A stretch of 57,749 bases of DNA from Sandaracinus sp. (GTDB taxonomy: Bacteria; Myxococcota_A; Polyangia; Polyangiales; Houyiibacteriaceae): positions 1-57,749 of the forward strand of contig PABA01000067.1 in the NCBI GenBank assembly GCA_002699025.1, read 5' to 3'. The position numbers and the translations under genes were made by a program. Every line of letters starts with the position of its first letter. Position 1 is the stretch's first letter. The notes below the pieces were generated by a model that worked only from the letters and a program-made list of their open reading frames with translations, was not told the origin of the DNA and searched no databases. Below are positions 47,645 to 55,653 of the stretch, piece after piece.

Positions 47645-48397
47645 ATGCGCGGCGGCCACCTCCAGACCTGCTTCCCCACCGGGCGGCACTACCCCGGCAT
47701 CGCCGACCTCATCGCCCAGGCGATCCGCAGCGTCCCGGGCCTCTGCGTCGAGTTCGAGCCCGGCCGCCAGTGGACCGAGGTGCCCTTCGTCGTCATCGAC
47801 TTCGAGACGACGGGCACCAACCCGGAAGAGGACCGCATCCTCGAGATCGGCGCCGTGGGCTTCGACGCGGGTGGCCGCGTGACCTTCAAGGAGGGCCTCC
47901 TCGTCGACCCGGGCATCCCGGTGCCCGAAGAGGCGCGGGCGGTCCACGGCATCACCGACGAGGAGCTCGAGGGGGCGCCGCGCTTCCCCGAGGTGCTCCC
48001 CAAGCTGATCGAGCTCCTCGAGGGGCGCCTGCCGGTCGCCTACAACGCGAGCTTCGACCGCTCCTTCCTCCACGCCGAGGTGAAGCGCGCCGCGAGCGCC
48101 CTCCCCGGCGGCGAGCTCCCGCCGGCCATGCGCGACGACGTGGTCTGGGTCGACCCGCTCGTCTGGGCGCGCGAGATCCTCAAGGACCAGAAGAGCCGCA
48201 AGCTCGGCGACGTCTGCTCCCACTTCGGCATCCCCCTCGAGCAGGCTCACCGCGCCGCCGGCGACGCCGAGGCGACGGGCCGCGTGCTCCTCGCCCTCGC
48301 CCCGCAGATGCCCGCCGTCTACGGCGAGCTCGTGCGCTTGCAGACCCGCTACGCCGCCTTCCAGGAGGCGGAGCTCACGCGCTGGAAGCGCTTCTGA
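47645..48397 (+). CDS. DEDDh 3'-5' exonuclease (DNA polymerase III epsilon-like)
   Basis: 250 aa. Exo I VVIDFETTGTNPEEDRILEIGAV (Asp52, Glu54), HGITDEEL, Exo II VAYNASFDRSFL and Exo III HRAAGDAEATGRVL give all five DEDDh residues. An N-terminal 45-residue extension precedes the nuclease core, and a Leu/Arg-rich tail ends RWKRF. No BRCT, helicase or UvrC domain is fused and no clamp-binding motif is obvious. Likely a stand-alone proofreading or repair exonuclease. Starts 34 bp after the CPBP gene, so co-transcription is possible. Confidence 0.88.
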   Translation: MRGGHLQTCFPTGRHYPGIADLIAQAIRSVPGLCVEFEPGRQWTEVPFVVIDFETTGTNPEEDRILEIGAVGFDAGGRVTFKEGLLVDPGIPVPEEARAVHGITDEELEGAPRFPEVLPKLIELLEGRLPVAYNASFDRSFLHAEVKRAASALPGGELPPAMRDDVVWVDPLVWAREILKDQKSRKLGDVCSHFGIPLEQAHRAAGDAEATGRVLLALAPQMPAVYGELVRLQTRYAAFQEAELTRWKRF

Positions 48398-48419
48398 CGC
48401 CGGCGAGCCGGCCGCGCGA

Positions 48420-49619
48420 TCAGCGCTCCCAGCGGTAGCCGATCATCACCGCGTCGACGTCGAGGTGCGGCCGGTCGTAGCGGCTGAAGCCGATCGAGAT
48501 CGACTCGCGCCCGCGCTCCCCGTCGAGGCTCGTGAAGAGGACGAGGCGGAGGCTCCACTCGTGGGCGCGGAAGGCGGCCAGGTCGCTGTCGGCCGTGCGC
48601 GGGTCCGCGTCCTCGTGGACCCGCGGCGGCACCCAGGTGGTGAAGAAGTCGACGGCGCTCTGGTCGTGGAGCCGGTAGCCCCCGCGTACGTAGAGGCGGC
48701 GCCCGAGCCATTGGTAGAGCTCGAGCTCGAGCGTGTGCGCGTCGAGGCCGAAGTCGTCGCGGTAGTAGCGGTAGCCTGCGTGGAGCGTGGAGCGGGTCGC
48801 GGGCACGTGTTGGCGGAGCTCGGCGCTGAGCGCGTGGCGGAGGCGCGTGCCCGGGAAGATCTCGCCCGGGCGCACGACGCGGCGGTCCGTGGGGAGCGAG
48901 TTCCAGACCTGCTCGAGGCGGCCCCACTGGTAGGTGAGGTCGTAGCCGAGGGAGGCGACGGTAGTGGGGGAGAGGATCTGCGAGCCGCCGACGAAGGCGT
49001 GGAGCGCGCTGCGCTTGGTGAAGCCGAGGTCGAGGCCCTGGGGCGTGAGCGGGTCGAAGGCGTCGACGAAGAGGTCGACGCCGGCGCGGAGGGTCGCGTT
49101 GTCCTGGGCGAGCTCGCGGGCGTAGGCGAGCCCGCCGAAGCCGCCCTTGAGGTACTCCTCGATGTGCGCGCCGTAGCGGAAGGTGAGCGCGTCGTCGTCG
49201 GTCGGGCGCCACTCGGTGCGGAGGTCGAGCTCGAGGGCCTCGTTCACGCGCGAGGCGCTCGAGACGGCGTCGAGGGCGTCGGCGGAGGCGCTGGTGACGA
49301 TGTCGACGGGGATCGTCGCGACGTGGCGCACGCGCGCGTTCTGCCGGAGGGCGACGCGGAAGCTCGGCTGGTAGACGTCGAGCTCCTCGCTGCCGCGCTC
49401 GACGCCGTCGATGACGCACACGTCCGCCTGGGACTGGGCGCCGCGGCCGCTCTGGCCGAAGTAGGCGGCCTGCACGGCGACCTCCTCGACGCGCCAGTCC
49501 TGGGCGGCCGCGGGGGCGGCGATCAGGGGGAGCAGCGCCGTCGCGGCGAGGAGCCTCCGAGCGACGGAGGCACGAGCGCGGGGGCGGCGCTCCGTCGCCG
49601 CGTCAGTTCCCGCAGGCAC
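48420..49619 (-). CDS. DUF3570 outer-membrane protein
   Basis: 399 aa. Signal peptide to AAPAAAQ, then a beta-barrel with many aromatic strands: VEEVAVQAAYFGQSGRG, YQPSFRVALRQNARVRHVATIPVDIVTSASADALDAVSSASRVNEA, the signature segment of DUF3570, LTFRYGAHIEEYLKGGFGGLAYAREL, LHAGYRYYRDDFGLDAHTLELELYQWLG, and a C-terminal DAVMIGYRWER ending in an aromatic strand. DUF3570 usually travels with DUF4266, and often with an ApbE flavin transferase and a thioredoxin-like protein. Here only DUF4266 is present, overlapping by 17 bp. GTG start at 49619. Confidence 0.87.
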   Translation of the reverse strand: MPAGTDAATERRPRARASVARRLLAATALLPLIAAPAAAQDWRVEEVAVQAAYFGQSGRGAQSQADVCVIDGVERGSEELDVYQPSFRVALRQNARVRHVATIPVDIVTSASADALDAVSSASRVNEALELDLRTEWRPTDDDALTFRYGAHIEEYLKGGFGGLAYARELAQDNATLRAGVDLFVDAFDPLTPQGLDLGFTKRSALHAFVGGSQILSPTTVASLGYDLTYQWGRLEQVWNSLPTDRRVVRPGEIFPGTRLRHALSAELRQHVPATRSTLHAGYRYYRDDFGLDAHTLELELYQWLGRRLYVRGGYRLHDQSAVDFFTTWVPPRVHEDADPRTADSDLAAFRAHEWSLRLVLFTSLDGERGRESISIGFSRYDRPHLDVDAVMIGYRWER

Positions 49620-49830
49620 AGCCGCCTCCGCTCCGGGTGCCGCCCCCGCCGCCCGCCCCCTCGCGCGAGGTGTGCACTTTGCGGCGCGAGCGCGCTTCGA
49701 GCGGGTCCGGCTGGGCGGCCATGGTCGGGTCGGCCAGGTATTCGCGCTCGTGCGCGGCGACCACCACGCAACCCGACGCGGAGGCGAGGAGCAGACAGAG
49801 CGCCGCGCGGAGGGCGATCGTACGGAACAT
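49603..49830 (-). CDS. DUF4266 small lipoprotein
   Basis: 75 aa. Lipobox ASASGCVVV (Cys about 21), then VAAHEREYLADPTMAAQPDPLEARSRRKVHTSREGAGGGGG and a C-terminal GGGCACGN, the hallmark ending of DUF4266. It overlaps the start of the DUF3570 gene by 17 bp, so they are translationally coupled. The C-terminal Cys-x-Cys may be a metal or disulfide site. ATG 49830 chosen for the signal peptide; TAGGCC lies 8 nt upstream. Confidence 0.87.
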   Translation of the reverse strand: MFRTIALRAALCLLLASASGCVVVAAHEREYLADPTMAAQPDPLEARSRRKVHTSREGAGGGGGTRSGGGCACGN

Positions 49831-49895
49831 CGCCCTCGGGCCTATCACCGGCGCCGCCGACCGTCAGCTCACCCGAGGTCCCGGCCGCGATCTCG

Positions 49896-50456
49896 TCACC
49901 GGCTGCGGGTCCAGCGCTGCACCCGGTGGACGGCGCGGAGCACCGTCTCGACGAGGCCGAGGGTCGCCGGGAGGAGCGCCGAGAGGACGGGGACGTGCAC
50001 CGTCTCCTGCGCCTCGAGGGCGGCGACCGTCTCCGCCGGGAGCCCGTGCTCGCGCGCGCCGTCGAGCAACAGCCGCAGGTAGCGCCGAGACGGGCGGCGC
50101 CCCTCGACCGGGCGTGTGGTCGCGTAGGCGAAGGCCTCGACCGGCGCCCCTTCGCGCGGCCTCGCCTCGAGCCGGACCCGGGCGTAGCCCGGCCCCTCGA
50201 AGTCGTCGAGCCGCGCCGCGTCCCGCGCCTCGAGCAGGTGGAGCACGCCCCAGGCCGTCGCGCCGGGCGCCTCCAGGAGCCCGGCGAAGACCGGCTCGAT
50301 CGGCGGGAAGCCCGCCTCCACGAAGCCCACGCGCCAGCCCCGCACGCACGCCGCCCGGCTCTGCCGCGGCGCGATCCCGCGCCGGCCCCGCAGGACCCGC
50401 GTCGCCATGTTCGCCCCGAAGGCGAAGTACCAGACCGGCGCCTCCTGCTCCTCCAC
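49896..50456 (-). CDS. Gamma-glutamylcyclotransferase-like (GGCT/AIG2 fold) protein
   Basis: 186 aa. The nucleating loop YFAFGANM (10-17) and the catalytic Glu87 in LDDFEGPGYARV define the family. WRVGFVEAGFPPIEPVFAGLLEAPGATAWGVLHLLEA and FAYATTRPVEGRRPSRRYLRLLLDGAREHGLP match GGCT-like proteins well. These remove gamma-glutamyl groups as 5-oxoproline from glutathione-type or gamma-glutamylamine substrates. The substrate here is unknown. Monocistronic. The 284-bp spacer upstream of it (50457-50740) holds no visible gene. Confidence 0.87.
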   Translation of the reverse strand: MEEQEAPVWYFAFGANMATRVLRGRRGIAPRQSRAACVRGWRVGFVEAGFPPIEPVFAGLLEAPGATAWGVLHLLEARDAARLDDFEGPGYARVRLEARPREGAPVEAFAYATTRPVEGRRPSRRYLRLLLDGAREHGLPAETVAALEAQETVHVPVLSALLPATLGLVETVLRAVHRVQRWTRSR

Positions 50457-50740
50457 TCCCCGAGCCTGCCCGCTCGCCGCGTCGAGCGAAAGCGCCGGGC
50501 GCCCGCCCCCGGAGCCCTGGCGCGGCGTCCACCACGCCGCGCGCAGGCGAGGGAGCGGCGCCCGCCCGGGCCCTCGGACCGTGCCACCCCATCACACCCA
50601 CCGCGCGAGGCCGTGCCACGGCGCGCCCCCTCGGCCCCGGCGCGCAGGCGATGTCATGGTCCGAACCGCGTACGGCCTCGAGGGCGGGGCTCGGCGCGCG
50701 GCCTCGTACGCGGGCACGCGCCGTGCAGGCCCGAGAGCCC

Positions 50741-51250
50741 ATGCCTCGACTCTCGCCCCGCGCCCACCGCCGCCTCGTCCTGGCCGCCCTCCTCCTCGCC
50801 AGCGCCGCGTCCATCGCCACGAGCAAGGCCTACTCGACCTCCCTCGAGGCCCACGCCCACGCCCACGCCCCCGACGCCTCCCCGGAGCTCGCCTTCGAGC
50901 TCTTCGCGAACGCCGCCGCGCTCGAGCAGACCGAAGAGAGCGCCCTCGAGCTCGTCTTCGAGACCGACGGAGAGTCGGGAGCCCCTGCGGGGGGCGTGGT
51001 CGCCGAGTGGAGCGAGACGGGCGAGGTGGCCGGCAGCGCGCCTGCCGGCCAGCCCTCGCTGCGGGTGGAGGCCTGGCACGGGGGCTGCGCCCTCGACGAG
51101 CTGGGCGACTGCCGGCGCACCCTCCGCGTGCTCGCCTCGCGTGCCTACGACCTCGAGCTGCACGCCGTCTTCGTGGACCCGCCCGACGACGAGGGCGACG
51201 GCGTGCCCTACCCCGACGCCGCGCGCCTGGAGATCCGGAGCCTCGAGTGA
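50741..51250 (+). CDS. Hypothetical exported protein, 169 aa
   Basis: A basic N-terminus and hydrophobic helix (RRLVLAALLLASAASIA) form an uncleaved anchor or signal peptide. The rest is acidic with His-Ala repeats (EAHAHAHAPDA, a possible metal-binding stretch), beta-rich (ALELVFETDGE, PSLRVEAWHGGCALDELGDCRRTLRVLASRAYDLELHAVFVDPP) and has two Cys likely to pair. First gene of a three-gene run with 4-bp overlaps (50741, 51247, 51795). Not recognised. Confidence 0.7.
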   Translation: MPRLSPRAHRRLVLAALLLASAASIATSKAYSTSLEAHAHAHAPDASPELAFELFANAAALEQTEESALELVFETDGESGAPAGGVVAEWSETGEVAGSAPAGQPSLRVEAWHGGCALDELGDCRRTLRVLASRAYDLELHAVFVDPPDDEGDGVPYPDAARLEIRSLE

Positions 51251-51798
51251 GACCGAGCCTCCCAGACGGCCGCTTCCCCTCGCCACTCCCCGGCGCGCGC
51301 ATGCTGCACCCCGTCGTGCTCGGGGCCCTCGCCCTCTGGCTGCTCAACGATCACCTCCTCAAGGACGCGGCGCCCGGTCCGCTCACGGGGAAGCTCAGCG
51401 ACGTCGCCGGGCTGATCGTCGTGCCTGCCTCCGTCGCGAGCGCCGTGGAGCTCTGGCGTGCGCGGCGCCCGAGCTGGACGGCAGCGCCCCGCTGGCTGGC
51501 CGGCGCGGCGCTCGCGACCGCGGCCCTCCTGATCGCCATCAACCTCTCCCCCGCCGCGGCGTGGCTCTGGCAGCACGCTCTCGCCGCCGCCCAGTGGCCC
51601 TTCCGTCTCTTCGCCGCGCTCGCCGAGGGCCACCCCGCGCCTGAGCTGCTCCCGGTGCACCACACCCTGGACCCGACCGACGCCCTGACCGCCCCCGCTG
51701 CGCTGCTCCCGATCCTGCTCGAGCGCCGAGCGAGTCGACGCGTCATCGGCTCGGATGTGGCGCCCGCCGCCACGCGCACTACGATCCGCCGCGCATGA
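51247..51798 (+). CDS. Hypothetical membrane protein, 183 aa
   Basis: GTG 51247 overlaps the previous stop (GTGA); ATG 51301 is an alternative that begins at the first helix. Helices: LHPVVLGALALWLLNDHLL, LSDVAGLIVVPASVASAVELW, WLAGAALATAALLIAINL, with DAAPGPLTGKLSDVAG between the first two. This DAA-G-LTGKLSDVAG phrase is found in small membrane proteins of unknown function. It overlaps carboxypeptidase Taq by 4 bp. Confidence 0.7.
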   Translation: MRPSLPDGRFPSPLPGARMLHPVVLGALALWLLNDHLLKDAAPGPLTGKLSDVAGLIVVPASVASAVELWRARRPSWTAAPRWLAGAALATAALLIAINLSPAAAWLWQHALAAAQWPFRLFAALAEGHPAPELLPVHHTLDPTDALTAPAALLPILLERRASRRVIGSDVAPAATRTTIRRA

Positions 51799-53303
51799 CC
51801 GACGCGCAGTTGAGCGAGCTGAAGCACGAGCTCCGGGCCATCCACGATCTCCAGGCCGCGGCCGCCGTGCTCGAGTGGGACCAGTCGACCTACATGCCGG
51901 CCGCCGGCGCCGCCGCGAGGGGTCGACAGATCGCCCTCCTCGGCCGCCTCGCCCACGAGCGCATGACGGCGCCGCGCATGGGCGAGCTCCTGAAGGGGCT
52001 GGGCGGCGTGGCCGACGCGGACTCGATCGAGGGCGCCCTGGTGCGCCGCGCCCGCCGCGAGCACGAGCGCGCCACCCGTGTGCCCGGCGAGCTGGTCAGC
52101 GCGATCAAGAGCCACACGGCCGAGTCCTACGTGGCCTGGACGAAGGCGCGCCCGGCGAACGACTTCGCCGCCGTGCGCCCCTACCTCGAGAAGACCGTCG
52201 AGCTCAGCCGGCGCTGGTCCGCCTGCTTCCCGGAGGCCGAGCACGTCCTCGACCCGCTCATCGACGCGCAGGACCCGGGCATGAGCGCCGCCTCCGTGCG
52301 GAGCCTCTTCGCCGAGCTCCGCGCGGCCCTCGTGCCGATCGTGAAGACCCTCCTCGCGCGCCCCGCCCCCGAGCGCGCCTTCCTCGGCCGCCCCTTCCCC
52401 AAGGCCGCCCAGCGCGCCTTCGGTGAGCAGGTCATCCGCCAGCTCGGCTACGACTTCGAGCGCGGCCGGCAGGACGAGACGGCGCACCCCTTCATGATCC
52501 GCTTCTCGGCGGGCGACGTCCGCATCACGACGCGCTTCGACGAGGCCGACCCGACCGAGGCCCTCTTCGGCACGGTCCACGAGGCCGGCCACGCGATGTA
52601 CGAGCAGAACATCGCCGCCGAGCTCGACGGTACGCCCCTCGGCGAGGGCACCTCCGCCGGCGTGCACGAGAGCCAGTCGCGCCTCTGGGAGAACCTCGTC
52701 GCCCGGAGCCGCCCCTTCTGGACGCGCTTCTACCCGGCGCTGCTCGAGACCTTCCCCGAGCAGCTCGCGGGCATCGACGCCGACGCCTTCCACCGCGCCA
52801 TCAACACGGTCGAGCGCTCGCTGATCCGCACCGACTCGGACGAGGTCACCTACAACCTCCACGTCATGCTGCGCTTCGATCTCGAGGCCCAGCTCCTCGA
52901 GGGCACGCTCCCCGTGAAGGACCTCCCGGACGCCTGGAACGCGCGCATCGAGGCCGACCTCGGCGTGCGCCCGCCGAGCGACGCCCTCGGCTGCATGCAG
53001 GACGTGCACTGGTACTGCACCACCGTCGGCGGGACCTTCCAGGGCTACGCGCTCGGGAACCTCATGGCCGCGCAGTTCTTCGCGGCCGCCGAGCGCGCGC
53101 TCGGGGACGTCGACGCGGCCATCGCCGAGGGTGACTTCGCCCCGCTCCGTGGCTGGCTCACGGAGAACGTGTACCGCCACGGCGCCCGCTACCTGCCCGA
53201 CGAGCTCGTCGAGAAGGCCACCGGCGCGCCGCTCTCCATCGCGCCCTTCATCGCCTACCTGAAGGGCAAGTACGGGCCGCTCTACGGCGTCGAGAGCTGG
53301 TAG
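51795..53303 (+). CDS. Carboxypeptidase Taq (M32 metallocarboxypeptidase)
   Basis: 502 aa, the usual length. Zinc site HEAGHAMYEQN with His262-Glu263-x2-His266, followed by the downstream ESQSRLWENLVARS that supplies the third zinc ligand. The N-terminal phrase LEWDQSTYMPAAGAAARGRQIALL and C-terminal GCMQDVHWYCTTVGGTFQGYALGNLMAAQFF are M32 hallmarks. Cytoplasmic, removes C-terminal residues with broad specificity, often heat-stable. ATG 51795 overlaps the previous stop. A hairpin follows. Confidence 0.95.
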   Translation: MTDAQLSELKHELRAIHDLQAAAAVLEWDQSTYMPAAGAAARGRQIALLGRLAHERMTAPRMGELLKGLGGVADADSIEGALVRRARREHERATRVPGELVSAIKSHTAESYVAWTKARPANDFAAVRPYLEKTVELSRRWSACFPEAEHVLDPLIDAQDPGMSAASVRSLFAELRAALVPIVKTLLARPAPERAFLGRPFPKAAQRAFGEQVIRQLGYDFERGRQDETAHPFMIRFSAGDVRITTRFDEADPTEALFGTVHEAGHAMYEQNIAAELDGTPLGEGTSAGVHESQSRLWENLVARSRPFWTRFYPALLETFPEQLAGIDADAFHRAINTVERSLIRTDSDEVTYNLHVMLRFDLEAQLLEGTLPVKDLPDAWNARIEADLGVRPPSDALGCMQDVHWYCTTVGGTFQGYALGNLMAAQFFAAAERALGDVDAAIAEGDFAPLRGWLTENVYRHGARYLPDELVEKATGAPLSIAPFIAYLKGKYGPLYGVESW

Positions 53304-53312
53304 GCGCCCGGG

Positions 53313-53333
53313 CGGGCCGAAGGAGCCGGCCCG
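53313..53333 (+). terminator. Hairpin after carboxypeptidase Taq
   Basis: CGGGCCG pairs with CGGCCCG around a 7-nt loop, 10 nt after the stop. It is followed by a C-rich run and TTT. Confidence 0.55.
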
Positions 53334-53381
53334 GCCCCGCCCCCCTTTGCTCCCCCGACCGCCTGTACTACACCCGGCGCC

Positions 53382-54107
53382 GTGTTCGACGCATTCGCCA
53401 CGGCGGACGGCTGGGTCGCGCTCCTCACGCTGACGGCGCTGGAGACGATCCTCGGCATCGACAACGTCGTCTTCATCGCGATCCTCACGGCGAAGCTGCC
53501 GAAGGACCAGCAGAAGACCGCGTACCGGCTCGGCCTGCTCGGGGCGATGCTCTCGCGCATCGCGCTCCTCTTCGCGATCAGCTGGGTGATGGGGCTGACC
53601 GAGCCGCTCTTCGGGCTCTTCGGCAAGGAGATCACGGGGCGCTCGCTGATCCTCCTCGGGGGCGGCCTCTTCCTCATGTACAAGGCGGCCACCGAGATCT
53701 ACGAGAAGGTCGAGGGGCCGGCCGAGGAGGAGGAGGTCGCGCGCCGCGCCAAGGGGCTCTGGAGCGCGATCTTCCAGATCACGCTCCTCGACATCGTCTT
53801 CAGCCTCGACTCGGTGATCACCGCCGTCGGCGTGGTCGACGACATCAGCGTGATGGTGGTCGCCGTGATGGTCTCCATCGGCATCATGCTCGCCTTCGCG
53901 AAGCCCATCGGCGACTTCGTGAACAACCATCCGTCGATGAAGATCCTCGCGCTCTCCTTCCTGCTCCTGATCGGCCTCCTGCTCGTGGCCGAGGGCTTCG
54001 GCGAGCACCTCGACAAGCGCTACATCTACTTCGCCATGGGCTTCGGGCTGAGCATCGAGCTGCTGAACATGCGCTTCCGGAAGAAGAACCCGGAGGCCGA
54101 GCTCTGA
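53382..54107 (+). CDS. TerC family membrane protein
   Basis: 241 aa, seven or more helices. Family motifs: LTLTALETILGIDNVVFIAIL with the metal-relevant ETxLGxDN, a cytoplasmic acidic loop (EGPAEEEEVARRAKG), and the repeat motif ITLLDIVFSLDSVITAVG (DxxFSLDS). C-terminal KRYIYFAMGFGLSIELLNM. TerC/Alx-type proteins export Mn2+ or support metal loading of exoenzymes; the name refers to tellurium resistance. GTG start. No yybP-ykoY Mn2+ riboswitch in the upstream gap. PhzF follows 17 bp after the stop. Confidence 0.93.
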   Translation: MFDAFATADGWVALLTLTALETILGIDNVVFIAILTAKLPKDQQKTAYRLGLLGAMLSRIALLFAISWVMGLTEPLFGLFGKEITGRSLILLGGGLFLMYKAATEIYEKVEGPAEEEEVARRAKGLWSAIFQITLLDIVFSLDSVITAVGVVDDISVMVVAVMVSIGIMLAFAKPIGDFVNNHPSMKILALSFLLLIGLLLVAEGFGEHLDKRYIYFAMGFGLSIELLNMRFRKKNPEAEL

Positions 54108-54124
54108 GCCCGCGCCTGCTGCAG

Positions 54125-54934
54125 GTGGACGCCTTCGTGGACGCGGCGGGCGCCTTCACCGGGAACCCGGCCGCCGTCTGCCTGCTCCCCGCGGGCGCGA
54201 CGCCGAGCGACGGCTGGCGGCAGGCGGTGGCGGCGGAGATGAACCTCTCCGAGACGGCCTTCGTGGAGCGGCGCGAGGCGGGCTGGGCCATCCGCTGGAT
54301 GACGCCCGAGGCCGAGGTCGACCTCTGTGGCCACGCGACGCTGGCGAGCGCCCACGCGCTCTACGAGGAAGGGCTCGTGGAGGCGGCGACCGAGCTGGTC
54401 TTCGCGAGCCGCTCGGGGCCGCTGCGGGCGCGGCGGCTGGGGCGCGCGGACGACGCCGGCCGGGCGCTCCTCGAGCTCGACTTCCCCGCCACGGCTCCCG
54501 CGCCGGCCGAGGCGCCGCCGGGGCTGCTCGAGGCGCTCGGCGTGGGCGAGGCCCTGACCGTCGCGCGCTCGCGCTTCGACGTGCTCGTGCAGCTCGCGGA
54601 CGAGGCGGCCGTGCGCGCGCTCGAGCCGGATCTGCGCCGGCTCCGCGCGGTCGACGCGCGCGGCGTGATCGTCACCGCCGCCGGCGACGCGGTGGACCTG
54701 GTCTCGCGCTTCTTCGCGCCGGCGGTGGGCGTCGACGAGGACCCGGTGACGGGCAGCGCGCACTGCGCCCTCGCGCCCTTCTGGGCCGAGCGGCTCGGAC
54801 GGAAGACGCTGCGGGCGCGCCAGCTCTCGCGCCGGGGCGGTCGGCTCGAGCTCGAGCTGGTCGGCGAGCGGGTGAAGCTCCGCGGGGCGGCTGTGACGAC
54901 GCTGCGAGGCGAGCTGACCGTGCCGCTCGACTGA
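54125..54934 (+). CDS. PhzF family isomerase
   Basis: 269 aa with the two-lobed diaminopimelate-epimerase-like fold. VDAFVDAAGAFTGNPAAVCLLP at the N-terminus, catalytic Glu43 in MNLSETAFVE, the first-lobe DLCGHATLASAHAL and the second-lobe DEDPVTGSAHCAL are all present. No phenazine genes are nearby, so the substrate is not trans-2,3-dihydro-3-hydroxyanthranilate by context. The GTG at 54125 may be slightly short: LLQ precedes it in frame, and the family usually has a few residues before VDAF. Likely co-transcribed with terC. Confidence 0.92.
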   Translation: MDAFVDAAGAFTGNPAAVCLLPAGATPSDGWRQAVAAEMNLSETAFVERREAGWAIRWMTPEAEVDLCGHATLASAHALYEEGLVEAATELVFASRSGPLRARRLGRADDAGRALLELDFPATAPAPAEAPPGLLEALGVGEALTVARSRFDVLVQLADEAAVRALEPDLRRLRAVDARGVIVTAAGDAVDLVSRFFAPAVGVDEDPVTGSAHCALAPFWAERLGRKTLRARQLSRRGGRLELELVGERVKLRGAAVTTLRGELTVPLD

Positions 54935-55018
54935 GGACACCCCCTCCGCTCCCATCACCTGGGCCGTTCGCGACGAGAAGGTGGACTCGCTAGCGCGGGC
55001 TTCGCTGCCGCCGACACC

Positions 55019-55302
55019 AGGAATCCTGCGGACACCGGGGAGTCCTGCGGACACCGGCGGGGACCTGCGGGGAGTCCTGCGGACGCCAGGGAGTCCTGCG
55101 GACGCCAGGGAGCCCTGCGGACGCCAGGGAGCCCTGCGGACGCCAGGGAGCCCTGCGGATGCCCGGGAGTCCTGCGGACGCCGGGGAGCCCTGCGGACGC
55201 CGGGGAGTCCTGCGGACGCCGGGGAGTCCTGCGGACGCCCAGGAGTCCTGCGGACGTCGGGAAGTCCTGCGGACACCGGCAGGGAGTCCTGCGGACGCTG
55301 GG
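55019..55302. repeat. 19-bp tandem repeat array, about 14 copies
   Basis: Consensus GGGAGTCCTGCGGACGCCA. The GAG of the unit falls at 55091, 55110, 55129, 55148, 55167, 55186, 55205, 55224 and 55243, then AAG at 55262: strictly 19 bp apart. Degenerate copies lie on both ends, with a 22-bp step to 55284. Each unit holds the hairpin GTCC-TGC-GGAC or its GCCC variant. The period is not a multiple of three, so coding is unlikely. It lies in the 719-bp spacer after phzF. Confidence 0.92.
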
Positions 55303-55391
55303 GCTTGCGGCGCCGGGCGGGGGGGAGGCGAAATCGTCGTGATCTCGCGTGGCTGGACGCCCGCGAGGGGCCAGCTGGACGAGTGCTCCCG

Positions 55392-55419
55392 AAGTTGAAC
55401 ATGACGTCAAGTTCAACTT
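55392..55419. promoter_or_regulatory. 28-bp near-perfect palindrome, candidate operator
   Basis: Arms AAGTTGAAC (55392-55400) and GTTCAACTT (55411-55419) flank ATGACGTCAA, whose core TGACGTCA is itself palindromic. Only one base pair (A/A flanking the core) breaks full symmetry. It is far more A/T-rich than its surroundings. It lies 187 bp upstream of a candidate promoter at 55579. It could be an operator, or less likely a hairpin. Confidence 0.6.
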
Positions 55420-55578
55420 TGGCGCGGAGGGCGGCCCGGACGGCGGCGGACCGGCTCGCGGGCGGGCCCGAGCATATGGCGCGCGGCTCGCGCGCGGGGC
55501 GTCACGTCGCCGCCTCGACCCCCTCCAAGTGCCGGCGCCCGCAGCGGGTGGCGAAGAACGGGTTGCACTCCGCCGCGT

Positions 55579-55607
55579 TTGCCAAATAGTGCGAAGGAGC
55601 ATCTAAG
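55579..55607 (+). promoter_or_regulatory. Candidate housekeeping promoter for the lipoprotein pair
   Basis: TTGCCA (55579-55584), 17-bp spacer, TCTAAG (55602-55607), in an unusually A/T-rich patch (55575-55635), 47 bp before ATG 55654. Matches 5 of 6 and 4 of 6. Confidence 0.5.
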
Positions 55608-55653
55608 ACAAAATCTTCTAAAGCCTCCCTCTTTGCCTTCCTTCGAGCCTCCC

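Noticed and set aside
44221-47679. 1152-codon minus-strand frame
   Set aside because: Only its last 145 codons behave as a gene (start at 44658); the rest is antisense or out of frame with the genes at 44691 and 46582.
53304-53381. yybP-ykoY Mn2+ riboswitch before terC
   Set aside because: Only a terminator-like hairpin of the upstream gene is visible in the 78-bp gap.
55019-55302. Coding repeat protein or CRISPR
   Set aside because: The unit is 19 bp with no spacers and shifts frame at every copy.
54026-55402. Minus-strand open frame across terC, phzF and the 19-bp array
   Set aside because: Antisense to two well-identified genes, with no conserved domain.
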